Below, in pieces: positions 25,601-37,088 of a stretch of 64,000 nt of DNA. Origin of the DNA: Morella rubra (Eukaryota; Streptophyta; Magnoliopsida; Fagales; Myricaceae); contig RXIC02000057.1 in the NCBI GenBank assembly GCA_003952965.2, positions 1 to 64,000 of the forward strand. The letters run 5' to 3'. Positions within the stretch are counted from its first letter, which is position 1. Each line of letters begins with the position of its first letter. The notes under the pieces are model-generated. The model did not search any database and had not been told where the DNA came from. It was given only the letters and a program-made list of their open reading frames with translations. The position numbers were made by a program, and so were the translations under genes.

Positions 25601-26741
25601 TTTTTCTCTCTCTATGAATATCTTAAAAAGATGAGAATAAATGATTCCCTCCTCGAATACATATTTGGTAGAGACCATGGACTATAAATAATTTATTGAC
25701 TCTACCAGTTTTAAAAGAATTAATTTGTTATCCGAATTTACACTACTCATTAATTAATATTAATTAATGCTGCAACATTAATTGCGGGAAAAATCAGCCT
25801 CTCCCAATTGGACTATTGTACCGAATTTGATCTTTGAAGTCTTCAGTGTCTACAGCATGTGTGAGTGATTGACTGGCAAATTACCAGCCAATAAAAAGAC
25901 GGACAAGGAGAGTAAACGACATTTGTCTTCTTGCCTAACTCTATTGGTGTCGCCCACTAGCCATAGTGACCACAAAAGTACCCCTAAAGTGTCAAAAAAG
26001 GAAAAACTAATAATGATGAGAGATTATCATAAAATAACATAATTACAGAAGATGATAAACTTATCCTATGGTCTTTTCTATTAGTATTGTGACCCCGAAT
26101 AGTTGCTAACCTTTAGCCGGCACAAAGACCAGCCCAACGCCGGCACTAAAATTGGACCCGGGGTTGTACTTCTCCAGCAACTGGGCAGGCACACCGGCCT
26201 CCGCCGCCACTGAGGACAAATCTTCACCGTGGCGGAGCGGGTAGGTCGCGAACAATCCGTAATCCTTCGACACGTGCCGATCGCCGCAGGAGCAATTAAC
26301 CGTGACATTGATTGAAACATAGTCCGGTATCCTTGTCGGTGCATAGGCGTTCACGCGCTGCACCCAGACCTCGGTGGTGAGGTTAGAAAAAGTAGTCTGA
26401 GCAATCGAGTCATAAGTATCGCCAAACTGGGTTACGTAAGAAAAGGTATGGCCCAAGAAGTCACCGTTCAAGCAGTCACATGAGAAGGGCACGTTAATTC
26501 TGGTACCAAATCGGATGAAATTTATGTTGGTGATGTTGGGATTGTATTTGAGAATTTCGGGTATTTGTTGGCTGAAGATGTTGCTAATATGAGTGAGGCT
26601 TGAACCTTGCCACACATAGTATGAGGCTATGGCAAGGGGACAGCCAGTTCTGCACTTGGCTCGGGCTTTGGGAAGGAACAAGAGGAGATAATGGAAGGCC
26701 AAGAGTGTGAGTGGGAGTTTCCTCTTTGGGAGCGAGATCAT
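19643..26741 (-). CDS. CERK1: LysM receptor-like kinase A (CERK1/NFR1 type), complete
   Basis: Twelve exons join to 617 aa: 26111-26741, 23906-23933, 23777-23781 (5 bases), 23479-23640, 23033-23235, 22582-22671, 21934-22027, 21473-21624, 21308-21399, 20775-20913, 19891-19989 and 19643-19801. Residues 1-28 form a signal peptide. Three LysM domains (about 42-86, 102-147, 162-206) are separated by CxC pairs (C88/C90, C150/C152). A membrane helix spans about 226-249. The kinase has GQGGFG, the lysine in AAIKKMD (about 348), HRD with D440, DFG at 458-460 and GTFGYMPPE. The activation segment has YAR at 487-489, as in rice CERK1. The product is expected to bind chitin or lipochitin oligomers at the plasma membrane and signal in immunity and possibly mycorrhization. 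Introns 10, 7 and 1 carry small transposable elements. It is the only fully intact array member seen. CERK1 versus NFR1/LYK3 orthology cannot be settled here. Confidence 0.93.
20039..20735 (-). mobile_element. TRIM-like retroelement in intron 10 of LysM kinase A
   Basis: Two similar direct blocks begin with TGTTAAAATTAA (about 20039 and 20486) and share AAGTGGTTCGGT...AGACCTA.ATCCACT and CTTGTATACTTAAT. Between them is about 240 bp without coding potential. The right block is preceded by a degraded initiator-tRNA-like primer site read on the minus strand (TGATATGAGAACC). This looks like paired LTRs of a miniature retroelement. Array copies C and D lack it; copy B keeps a worn version. Boundaries are approximate. 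Confidence 0.5.
21693..21914. mobile_element. MITE in intron 7 of LysM kinase A
   Basis: About 222 bp are present in copy A but absent at the same place in B, C and D. The ends are imperfect inverted repeats: GCATATTCGTTTGGCTAAAA on the left and, inverted, GCATGTTCTTTTTGAGAAAA on the right. The interior holds short repeats of CAATACAACTCAACAT. No coding sequence. Confidence 0.6.
24578..24867 (+). mobile_element. TRIM (miniature LTR retroelement) in intron 1 of LysM kinase A
   Basis: Two ~119-bp direct repeats (about 24578-24696 and 24749-24867) begin TGG(G)AGT and share TTTGTCCCACATT-like and TATACCT.GGGCT blocks. The primer-binding site TGGTATCAGAACC follows the first repeat at 24701, and only about 40 bp separate it from the second repeat. 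This LTR-PBS-LTR layout without coding DNA defines a TRIM. The same element sits at the matching place in copy B. Confidence 0.8.
24868..26110. other. Rest of intron 1 of LysM kinase A
   Basis: AT-rich intron sequence with poly-A and poly-T/C runs and no open frame of interest. It aligns along its length with intron 1 of copy B. Confidence 0.5.
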
Positions 26742-27030
26742 AATTGAAAGAGCCAGGGAAGAAGAGCGTTTGAGGTGCCAAAGGCTTAAGAGGATTTATT
26801 CTGAATGGTACAGACCACAGTGATTGATGGGCTGGTTGGTACAAATCATTGTCACACATGCCCTTGCTTTGTCTGCTCGGATTTAAGCCTTTAATGATAG
26901 CTTAATGTTCAGAATAGCGGATTTTTATTTCTAGACCGATCATATTTGAGCTGTTAGCTTCAGTGTCCGGAATTTGTACGTTTTTTTTCAGTTAAGCCTC
27001 CAAGTTCCTTCGTCAACATGGTACTGTAAC

Positions 27031-30000
27031 AAGTGGCGCATCCAGGATATAAAACGAGTGGAGTCGAAATTTTTAAGGAAAAATTATCAAAATTTTTTTT
27101 TTTACATAATGTAAAAAGTGTCTTAAAATTACAATATCGCAAATTAAGAACTAAAAATATTAAAAATAATAAAATACATTTACTGAACTATTTGCTAATA
27201 CTGAGAGATGGTAATTGGATCCTACGGGCCTTCATCTTCTGAAAACGTTGTAAAATGGCTTCGTTCTCAATAGTGTCAAAAATTTCCCTCTCAATGTATA
27301 CTACATGCTATCATTCATCCATTCATCTCTCATCCTATTACGCAAATCAGTCTTAATAATCTTCATTGCAGAAAACACTCTCTCAACGGTTGCAGTCGCA
27401 ACCGGTAAGACCAATGCTAACTCAATAAGACGATAAACCAATGGAAATACAATATTCTTGCCACTCTCAACCATCTTCATAGCAAGACCTCCAATATCTT
27501 GAATCTCAGAAAAATCATCATTGCTTCTAACATATTGAATGTAGGTCTGAAGCTGATCTCTAAGTAGTATAAGTTCAATTGCTGAGAAATCATCTGATAA
27601 AATTGAGCAAGAGGATATAACTTAGTATGATCAAATGCCTTGAATGAGTTCTTGGATCAAGACATGCTATGCAAAGAAGTAGTTCCGTATTTGCTTCATT
27701 GAAACGATTATCCATCTCCTGAGAAATCAAATCAATAACTTGGCAAAACACTTCCACACGAAAATGATGCAATAAGTAATTGTTTGCCCTCCACGCCTCG
27801 AACTACGAGTTGGTACAATGTCTTCCATATTGGGCACAACGATGGCATTATCTCACAAAAAGTTTTCACTTCTTCCAAAAATTCATCTCATCTCATCTCC
27901 CTCAATCTTGCAACTGTGTCTTCACAACTCTTACCAAAGACATAGCATTAACAATGTCTTGATCTTTCGTTGTAATGTCAGTGACAATTCACTAGTAATT
28001 CCCATTATATTCCTCAACAAATGCATAGTGAATACAAACTCAAAGGTTTCCATCTTATCCATTAAACTCATAGCCATGGATCTTTGATCTGAGAGAGTAC
28101 CATCCTCTTTTATGCCTTCAAGCACTTCCAATACTGATGACCACATACTGAAGAGACGGAGTATTGTTATGTGGTGTGAACCCCAACGAGTATCACCTAC
28201 AATATTATAGGAATTAAAAACCTATAAACAAAGAAAAAAAAACTAAATAGTCTAAAGTATTATAATGAGATATAGTAATCAAGGAGTATCACCTGGTCGT
28301 GCGAGACTGGTTTCTTGATTTTTGCCCCTTCCACTAGATTTCTCTCCATTCTCTAACTGCTCCACTATCTTCTCATGTTGGGATTGCCGAAGAATATCTT
28401 TCCTTTTACAAGAAGCTCCAACCATAGTTGCAATCATAGAAATATAGTTAAAAAAATCACCAACTTGTAAATTATTCTTTGCAATAGCTAAAACAGCCAG
28501 TTGAAGTTGGTGAGCAAAACAATGGATATAGAAAGCAGAATGATTCTCACTCAAAATGAGTGACTTCAATCCATTGAACTCGCCTCGCATGTTTGATGCC
28601 CAATCATACCCTTGACCTCTCAATCTGGATATTGATAACCCGTGTCTTGCAAACAATTTGTCTATAGCAGTTTTTAAAGATTGTGAGCATGTGTCAGTAA
28701 CATGTTCCACACCAAGAAACCGTTCAATCACCTGTCCACTTTTGTTCAAATATCTCAAAACCACTGCCATTTGCTCATTCACTGAATTATCTCGAGACTC
28801 ATCAACCATAAGAGAAAAAAATCCATCCCCAATGTCTTTAATGATAGCAAGTGTGGTCAACGCTGCACAAGCATTCACCATTTCCTTCTGAATAGTTGGA
28901 CAAGTCATTTGGTTGTTTCAGGAGCATTTAGATTAATTGTCTTAGCAACATTTTTTTTTCATAAGCTGTACATTTCAAAAGCTCACGAAAATTGCCCTGC
29001 CTCAATCAACTCTCGGACTCATCATGACCACGAAGAAGCTAATCCTTGCCCAAAAGAAAACGAATGTAATCTAAAACCGCTGTTAATCGAATGCGATAAG
29101 CATTCTCTTGCTCGTGCTCATGTGAGGATAATATGTGTGACACACTTTGTCGCTGATTCATGAGTGCTTCACATTTTTGTCTAGCTTCATTGTGAGCACT
29201 ATCATGTCTGCCAACATGTTCATTAAATCTCTCCAGCGCCTTTTTCCAATTATCAAATCCCTTAGATATAAACACATCTCCCCCGGATTGTGCTCCTTTA
29301 GGTCGCCTAAATAGATAACACCACAAACAATAAGCTGCATCATCCGATACGCTATATTCTAACCATGGATAATCTTTGTACCATACCTCCCTAAAACCCC
29401 TCAAATCCTTTCCCAAATTTCTTCTTGGAAAAAATATGGCCACGAGGTTGAAAAGCACCTTTGGTCAAGTACTCTCTACGGACTTGATCCTGAATCCTAG
29501 CATCATACGAGTCAATAGATTTACGCAACCCTGGGTCAGAAATAATATCATCCGAACTCAACAAAGGGCAAGGTCTTTTTAAACTAAAATCCTCATTAGA
29601 AGTAGTAGTCACATTAGGAATATTAGCCGACTCCATGCTTCGTGATTTTTTTTTTTTTAATAAAAAACCACTCCATTATCTAAAAAGAACAGAACAAAAA
29701 AACAATTTAAAATGCCCATCAGCATATGAGGAAGACAATTCTTAACACCCATCAAAAGGTCAGCATCCAAACAAACAAACATTTTATACATGTTCACAAA
29801 ATTTCTACATCTTTATCCTCTTTTTGCTATAAAATTGAGGGAAGACAAAAGTAAATGAAACCACGTGGATATTACAGTCCAAATAGCTACTCAAGAGTTA
29901 AATATATCAGAAGTAACGTTTAAAATTCTTTCATATAAAGATAGTATAGACACAAAAGGTAATAAAATATAACATACTAAATAATCCAACATTGAAACAG

Positions 30001-30905
30001 CCATAAGCAATTAAGCATTAAGTCAGAAGCATTAACATTGAATAATTGAAACAGCCATTTAGCCAAGACAAACTTTACAAACAAAAAAAAACCAGCACAG
30101 CAGCACCATAGTCCATAACTATAAGCATATAATTTGATAATCATAAATGATAAATCATGAGAAATTCGAACAAAATTAAACTAAATCATGAGAAATTAAT
30201 CATACAGTAGCAGAAAAAATAAAATAAAAGTAAAAAACTAATCATGAGAAATAAGAAATTAATTATGAAATGATTAAAATTTGAAACCCTAAATGGCTAA
30301 ATTGAAAAATTAAATTAAACTAAATTGGCAGAGTGAGAGAGTTCCGATGGCTGGTGGACTGGTGGTGCTGGCTGGTGGGCGGCACGGCAGCACCTGAGAG
30401 TAGAGGCGAGATGTGAGATTATTGGGAATAATAAAAAAAAAAAAAACAAGAGAATGAGAGAGATGGTGGACAGGTGGGCTTACCTGTGTTGGGCGGCGTC
30501 GGCTGTCTGCTGGGGATGGAGGGAGGGGCAATGGTAGCGGCAGCAATGAGACAGTGAACAGTGAGTGAGAGAGAGGCGTGAGGGCTGCTGGGTTGAGTTG
30601 AGGGAGAGCTGGAGAGATCGTAGAGAGTGAGAAAGATCGCACAGAGAGAGAGGCATGCAGAATTTTTTTTTTAAAATTAGAGGGTAAAACGACGTCGTTT
30701 CACCCTCTGATTTAAAAAAAAAATAATTAAACAAGCAGATCACACGGGACTAGGCTAGTGGGTGCGCCCCTACTGGCCCTGGAAGTAGGCCTGGGCCAGT
30801 GTGGGCAGGCCTACTTCTTAATAACAAAAAAAAAAAAAATTTGCAAAGGATTTTTGGAGCCAGGGGGGCGGCTGCCCCCACCCGCACCCCCTGGCTCCGC
30901 CTCTG
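27031..30905 (-). mobile_element. hAT-superfamily transposon (ZMYM1/TTF-type transposase), degenerate
   Basis: Termini are 16-bp imperfect inverted repeats, 12 of 16 matching: AAGTGGCGCATCCAGG at 27031 and, inverted, CAGAGGCGGAGCCAGG ending at 30905. They are flanked by a worn 8-bp target duplication: ACTGTAAC (27023-27030) and ACTCTATC (30906-30913). Related flank DNA elsewhere in the array reads GTACTGTATCTGAGAT uninterrupted, which confirms the insertion point. The 3875-bp element lies between LysM kinases A and B and encodes a broken transposase. The subterminal part 29640-30660 is AT-rich, and 30780-30900 is GC-rich with a palindromic CCCCC region. Confidence 0.85.
27240..29636 (-). pseudogene. 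hAT transposase, TTF zinc finger/DUF4371/hATC type, broken
   Basis: The N-terminus (29391-29636, MESANIPNVTTTSNED...) overlaps in another frame with the TTF-type finger block (29039-29458: WYKDYPWLEYSVSDDAAYCLWCYLF), so there is a frameshift in a T/A run near 29430. The next open block (28279-28908) has FFSLMVDESRDNSVNEQ, with the catalytic-type Asp, and FYIHCFAHQLQLAVLA. An intron about 28198-28292 joins LARPG to DTRWGSHH. The C-terminal dimerisation region (27240-28190) is interrupted by several stops. It resembles zinc finger MYM-type protein 1-like proteins annotated in many plant genomes. It cannot make an active enzyme. Confidence 0.85.
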
Positions 30906-30913
30906 ACTCTATC

Positions 30914-31877
30914 TAACATTACTGATAAGAATCTTTGCCATATATGGCCTCCTCTAATTCTATAACATCCGACAGTTCTGCATGTATATGCTTGGTGGTT
31001 TTCCCTACTCTGAAAATGTAAAATGGCAAGGTCTAGATGCCACATCCCTCGTATGGTTGCGTTTCTTTTGGTCAGATGCTTGTGTTTAGATGGTAAAACA
31101 GAATCTCTAGGTTTCCTTCTTCATGTTGTCTCACCTGGCAAATCCTCGTACTTACTATGTTTATGACCAAGATTAACCTGCTATTTAGGATGGGATAACT
31201 ACTCTCAATGTCCAGGGTTTAACTGTTTCTTCCCACATTACAACTATCTAAAGATTATAGAGCTTTTCTTAACACCAAAAAATAATAAATAGAATATGTT
31301 TAAAAAGTAAGGAAATATACACACCAGGTGACACGTTCATGGTGACTAGAGCACCTCAAAATCTTGAGAAGATACAACAAATTAACATAAATTAGCCCCA
31401 ACCTTAGTTCTTATCAATGATTGAAAAGAAAAAAAAAAATGAAAAGTTTTCAAATTTCATGTTTTAAATGAAATAAGCAGACCAGAATCATCAATAATAT
31501 TCTATAAGAGTCTATAGTATGGTAGCCATACTCATTATTGTTATTGTAGTATAAAAAGTCGTACTCTATAAATTATCATTCTGTTTTGTCGAGCTCTACT
31601 TTTGTCTCAGGTTTTGATGGTTGCAAGTGCTAATCCGGTTCATTCTGTTTTGTTTCCCATCCCAGTCTTTCGAGACACTGATTGGGACTGACTGTAAATC
31701 CCCTGAAGCGGTGAAAAGACAGCTGACCGAAAGGAAAACAGTAGGCCGCCGGCAACTCAGAAAACCGGGGTGCCGCCCCTCTCAGATATTCTACTTGGTG
31801 GAAGATATTTAAATATTACAGATGCATCAAAAATCAAAAGCTACAACTTTGTCTTCGAGAAGCCACTTGTCAAGGCA
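30914..31877. other. Spacer between the hAT element and LysM kinase B
   Basis: No gene. From about 30915 it aligns with 40455-41000 and 48076-48400 and is therefore part of the array repeat unit. About 31500-31780 (around TCGAGCTCTACTTTTGTCTC and a GC-rich patch) is not shared and is unassigned. Confidence 0.5.
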
Positions 31878-32269
31878 TTAGGCATCACATCTGCGAGATG
31901 AGGCTTCGTGAGCTTCCCTCGGTGAAGATGAAAGAGTCATTAGAGCAACCACAACAGACCTCGTGCTTGGCCTTAGTCGAGGATTGACTTGTGTGCAAGC
32001 TTTGGCCAGGAGGGCCATCTGGCACCAAATCAACCACAATCGCTTTTAACACAAAAAAAGGCTACCAATATTACCCGTAATTTGCGTATCTATAATCTAC
32101 TGGAATGTGAAATCACCTTAAGGACTGAGTCAAGTGGATAATTATCCTCAAGCCTGGGGTCAACAAGTTTAGGAAGATCTTCTTCTGGATCAGGCCCGCT
32201 AAGAACATCTTCAAACTGCATCACATCAATATTTACAACTTAGGATAAATATAACGGGACACCTTTTGT

Positions 32270-32640
32270 TAAAATTAAATAGAAGAGAAAAATAATTTAT
32301 AGTAGACCTACACTATGACAGCCCATGAGATACTCTTGTATAGTTGCAAGGATTAGAGCCGTTATTTATAAAGCCCAGATTACAAGAGCTAACAATACGA
32401 AAACCCAAGAAAAGATACCAAAAGTTTGCTCGAATGAAACAAGCCTAAATTAAAATCGGCCTGGCCTGAACTAGAGCAACAAAAGTACCAGCTAGATTGA
32501 GTTGAGTTAGGTCAAAGGCCCAGCTCGTGAGACACTCTTATATACTTATTAATTGAAGGATTAGATTACAAGAAAAGACTTTATTTATAAGCTCCCGATT
32601 GTAAGAGCCCGCATTGCCTTGACAATGCGGGAGTGTAATA
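32270..32640 (-). mobile_element. Worn TRIM-like remnant in intron 10 of LysM kinase B
   Basis: This stretch matches parts of the element in intron 10 of copy A (TTGTTAAAATTAAAT, ATACTCTTGTATA, GATACCAAAAGTTTGCT, TAAGCTCCCGATTGTAAGAG), with deletions. It marks descent of A and B from one copy that already carried the element. Confidence 0.5.
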
Positions 32641-33517
32641 CCCTTTAAAGTATATCCAAAACTAGTAAGTAGAACTGTAGAGGGAGGGAGGAAAAACAAC
32701 CAAGGTCCCGAGTCCCGTTGCTTCAGGACCATATTCGTTTGTCTTGAGAATAGCTTGTCTGGCAGATATTAGTTCATACAGCACAACCCCAAAAGCATAA
32801 ACATCTATCTTGGGGGAAACATCACCACACTGGGAATATCTGCATAAAAAATGCTTCGAACAGGTTAATGGCTCAAAAACACAAGAAACTACTACACATG
32901 TATTTTCCCCGTCTGTGGGAACCTGGCATTTGTACAAATATCATGGTCACAGTTTAGGCTCATCATGGAACACGAATTGAATTTTCTGTTTCTTTTGGAA
33001 GGATGTGCATGTAGATCTGCACCTTATTCTCATTCTGATTCAGATTATCAAGGACAAAGTTATGCTTGCAGCGAAACACAGGTAATCAAAAGCTACCGTA
33101 TCAAAAAATTATCAGAATAACTGTTCCAGCATTTAAGTATTGAAAAAGGCACAAGGGATCCAGTCTAATTCTTTTTGCTAATATGTGTTATAAAATTCGA
33201 AAGGCACCAGAAATATGGATATGTACGAAACAGAACACAAATTTGTAAAATAAAAAAGCCTAAGTATTTATAATTTAGAAAGAGCACCAAATAAAATTAT
33301 ATGAAAATTCTTACTCCGGAGGCATGTAGCCAAATGTACCCACAAGACCTGAGAACAAAGAAGTACTTCCATATCTGACTAGTTTTGTGAGCCCAAAATC
33401 TGCAACCTGTGACAAAGAAAAAAGGTAAGAATAAGAAAGCGATTTCAGAGCTTATTCATACAGCACATTTACAACCTTTGCACGGAAGTTCTTGTCTATC
33501 AGTATATTTGCTGATTA

Positions 33518-33744
33518 GGTGGTGTTCGGGGGTGGAAATTTCCACCCCCAAAAATTTCTACCCATATTAAAAATTATAAAATAATCTCTCTCTCCTCCTC
33601 AATTTATTCTTTTTTATTATAATATTTATTTAAATTTCTCTCTCTTCACTTTTTCATCAAATCCTATAAAATATCTTTACTTTTTCACAAACCCAAAACT
33701 CCCAAAATTTCTAACCCCCAAAATTTTCACTCCCGAACGCCCCC
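33518..33744. mobile_element. Tourist-like (PIF/Harbinger) MITE inside exon 8 of LysM kinase B
   Basis: A 227-bp insertion is flanked by the 3-bp duplication TTA (33515-33517 and 33745-33747). Ends are inverted repeats GGTGGTGTTCGGGGGTG and, inverted from the right, GGGGGCGTTCGGGAGTG. A TTA/TAA duplication with G-rich TIRs is typical of Harbinger-derived MITEs. It interrupts the catalytic loop just after the codons for H-R-N-I-K. Confidence 0.85.
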
Positions 33745-36700
33745 TTAATATTGCGGTGGATGTAGACCGGAACGGTATGTTCATGCATATATTCAAGTCC
33801 TCTGGCTGAATCCAACGCAATTTGAACTCTAGTTGACCATGACAATGGTTCCCTCCCTGAAACCAAAAGAACAATATACCGCCATGAACATAAAGTGATA
33901 GAGATGAGATGTTCTATGACTAGATTCCATATCCTCCTCACCTGAGTCGCGCAGATGTTCACTTAAGTTGCCGTTCTCAATGTACTCATAAATTAGGAAT
34001 AAGGAGCCTTCCACACAATATCCTATTAAGTGAACCTGCACGAAGTTTTAACATAAACTGCACAGCCACCACAAGATAACTAAACAATGCAAGTGTCTTT
34101 TGGGAAAAATAACCAACTTGAAATCGCATAGGGCAGATACAGGTCTGAACAAAATGCCTATTTGGCAAATAGTTGTCATTAGTGCCAAAGTGGAAGCAAG
34201 CTTTTCTCCTGAGCAGAGTGTCATGTCAATTAGCATGCTGGCGAAGAGTCCAAGAAAGGGAAATAAGCCTCTCAACAACAATGAAAGTTCAAATATTACA
34301 GAAAGCAGGTAGCTATGCATGCTCTATACATTGAGTTAGAATAAAACAAAGTTCAGTCATTTGTTTCAACGTGATTAGTCAAGGTACTGAATTAAATTAC
34401 GCAAAAAAGTAACTGACGAAGGTGAATTTTCTGAGTCTACTAATATACAATCTGCTCTAACCAAGTTGCCACAGTACCTTGTCCAATTGTAAAGCTCAAA
34501 AAAAGAAAAAAAAAATGGTGAATCAAATGACACGGAAAGAAAAATACCAGGTTCAAATGATGAACATGTGTTAGAACATTCAGTTCAGCAAGAAATCCTT
34601 TCGATGCTTGCATATCCATCTTCTTAATTGCAGCTTTCTGCATGATGTAGGAGGAAAGAGCAACCACTCAATGTTGCAACAGAAGGTTGAGGAGGGTGGC
34701 AAATGCATAAAATTTAATCGTGGAAATAGGAAAATTTGCTGAAAACTAAGCTGAGACAATAGGTCGGCCCAAAAATTACATCTTTTAATTTTCAATGTCT
34801 GAAATGACATATAGCAGTTTGAACTAATTTAAGTGATGGCACTATGGATGGTCTGGCCCAAAATGCCAAGAGACTTCAGTTGGCGTTGGAGATGTCAAGG
34901 GACCTTTTACTCTTGCCATTGTGCTTTCAAGCCAATTGACTTATGTTACATTAATGGTTTGAATGTATATAGAATTTGGCTTCTGGAATAAAAGAGCAGG
35001 ACAATAAACCTCTCCTCTCAGGTCTGCATAGTAAATTGATCCAAAGGCACCTTGCCCAATCTTATTAGCCACGCTGAAGTTGTTAGTAGCCTCTGCAAGC
35101 TCTTCCTATGAGAACTCAACTGATTTCTCCACAATGACACCTGTAAGCCCCGGTGAACCAAAACCACCAAGTGCAACTGACTCTGAAGCTTTCTTCAAGG
35201 TACTTCCAGATCCTATACCAAGGTATAGGGACATATGAATTACTAAAACATCCATAAACCCAATGACTTCTGATACTCAACAAAATCAACATTAGAGCAC
35301 GAAAGAAGTCAGTTTCTTAATTGGCAAAAGGTGAGAAAGTGATTATCTTGCAATACAACGATACCAGTAATAGATCTTTTGCAACTTACTATTCCTTTTT
35401 ATTGAAACCTCATAAATAGTTTGACCTAGCAGGATATTGTAGCTAAACTGTAGTCATAGGAATAGAGTAGCCTCGCATTGCAAATGCTCATTAGTTGAGA
35501 TGTAAAATCGACGTGACTGATGAATATCAAAGGAGGGGAGGATAGACAGACAAAACACTTTTTCGAAAAATTTATTTTACAACTCATTTCAGGTATATCA
35601 TTACTAATTCAGATGAGTGACGCTTTCCAAAGAACCATTTTACATCTAAATGGCTCTCTTAAAATGACGATGTATAAACATTGAAACAACTCATCAAACT
35701 AGAAGGGTTACCCTGTCTCCGTTGAACATACTGGTCTTCTGGTGATGCAGGAAGAAATGAGGACTCCACAACCTTCTTCCTTCTATAAACACCAGCCTAT
35801 AGACAAAATGCCAGAAATGAAGCCGCAGCAACTCCTGTAACAACTATGCCAGCAATGACTCCACGTGACATACCTGCTTGAAATGCCATTGTAGTGTAAG
35901 ATTGAGAAAACATCAAAACCCATCTGGGCATGGCACGTTTGATCTCATACACCACAAGGGATGAAAAAAAAAAAGGCTACATCAAAGCAATTTTGAGAGA
36001 AGAAACTAGTACCTGCCCTGCAGAAAAAAGAAACAGGACAATGGGATGCATTTGTAAGTCAAAAGCTGAAGAGGTGCTAAAGCATACACGAATGCTATAG
36101 TTTTCATTGCAATTTGAAGCATTTCAAGATGTTATACTTACTTTAGCGATGGATATTTCCCGTTTTGATCTGCAAAATAACAAAAGCCACACTTCATAAT
36201 GATTGCAACGAATGATTCTACACGTTAATGTCTACTTAAGCTTCAAATTCGATTAAACTGTAGGCAATATGCCTTAATCAGAATCATTTCTTTCTGGCCA
36301 ATGACTAATCCAAAGGCAGTTCTTTTGTTTTTCTGGCTTTTTCTTAATATAATGATTTTACTTGTAGGTGTTGCATGTAGTGCTTTTGAATATTATCTTA
36401 GCAAACAATTCTGAATTCGATACATTGAATAAGAAAAAAAATTAAAATTCGATAATTTGTCTTTGCATTTGTATCTATCTTACTTCCATGGTGGTTATTG
36501 ACCATTTTTCTAGCTTTTTATTTCAGATGGACCCAGAAAAGCATTAGAAATACCTATTGACTAGGTTTCGAACTTAGTATGATATAACATATTTAACATA
36601 GATTTATATAGGAGTCAAGCCTCTCCACCTATTACCTCAACCTTTTAGTTAGAAGATTATGAAGATTCTCCTTAATAACTTTTATTCCTACCTAAGGTGG

Positions 36701-36772
36701 CCCTCCTCAAAGGTCCAGATGCTACAACATGGAAAGGGCCTCAGGACATTGTCTAAGATTGGATGATTATAT

Positions 36773-37088
36773 TGGGAGAATTGGATTTGTCCCATATTTG
36801 GTAATATGAGCTGCCAGTGTGGGGTTTATATACCTTGGGTTCCCTCTCCCTTTAAGTTATCTTTTAAGGGTGAATTCTCTTAAGGCATATAACAAATGGT
36901 ATCAGCGCCTATGCCATACCTGCCAGCCTGGAACTAGAGACCATCTCCCAGCCTGGAACTAGAGACCATTTGGGAGTGTGGGATCTGTGTCACATTAGTA
37001 GTATGGGTTGCTAATATAGGATTTATATAGCTTGGGCTTCCTCCCTTTTGAACTTATTTTTGGAAGGGAGTTCTCCTAAGCCACATAA
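36773..37088 (+). mobile_element. TRIM in intron 1 of LysM kinase B
   Basis: Counterpart of the TRIM at 24578-24867. The two LTRs start TGGGAGAATTGG (36773) and TGGGAGTGTGGG (36971), with TGGTATCAGCGCC at 36897. Between them a ~27-bp segment (CAGCCTGGAACTAGAGACC) is tandemly duplicated, a change not seen in copy A. Confidence 0.75.

Noticed and set aside
26081..26344. Arg/Pro-rich ORF overlapping exon 1 of LysM kinase A, repeated in B, C and D
   Set aside because: It is the alternative frame of the GC-rich LysM3 coding sequence. Its repetition follows from the array duplication.
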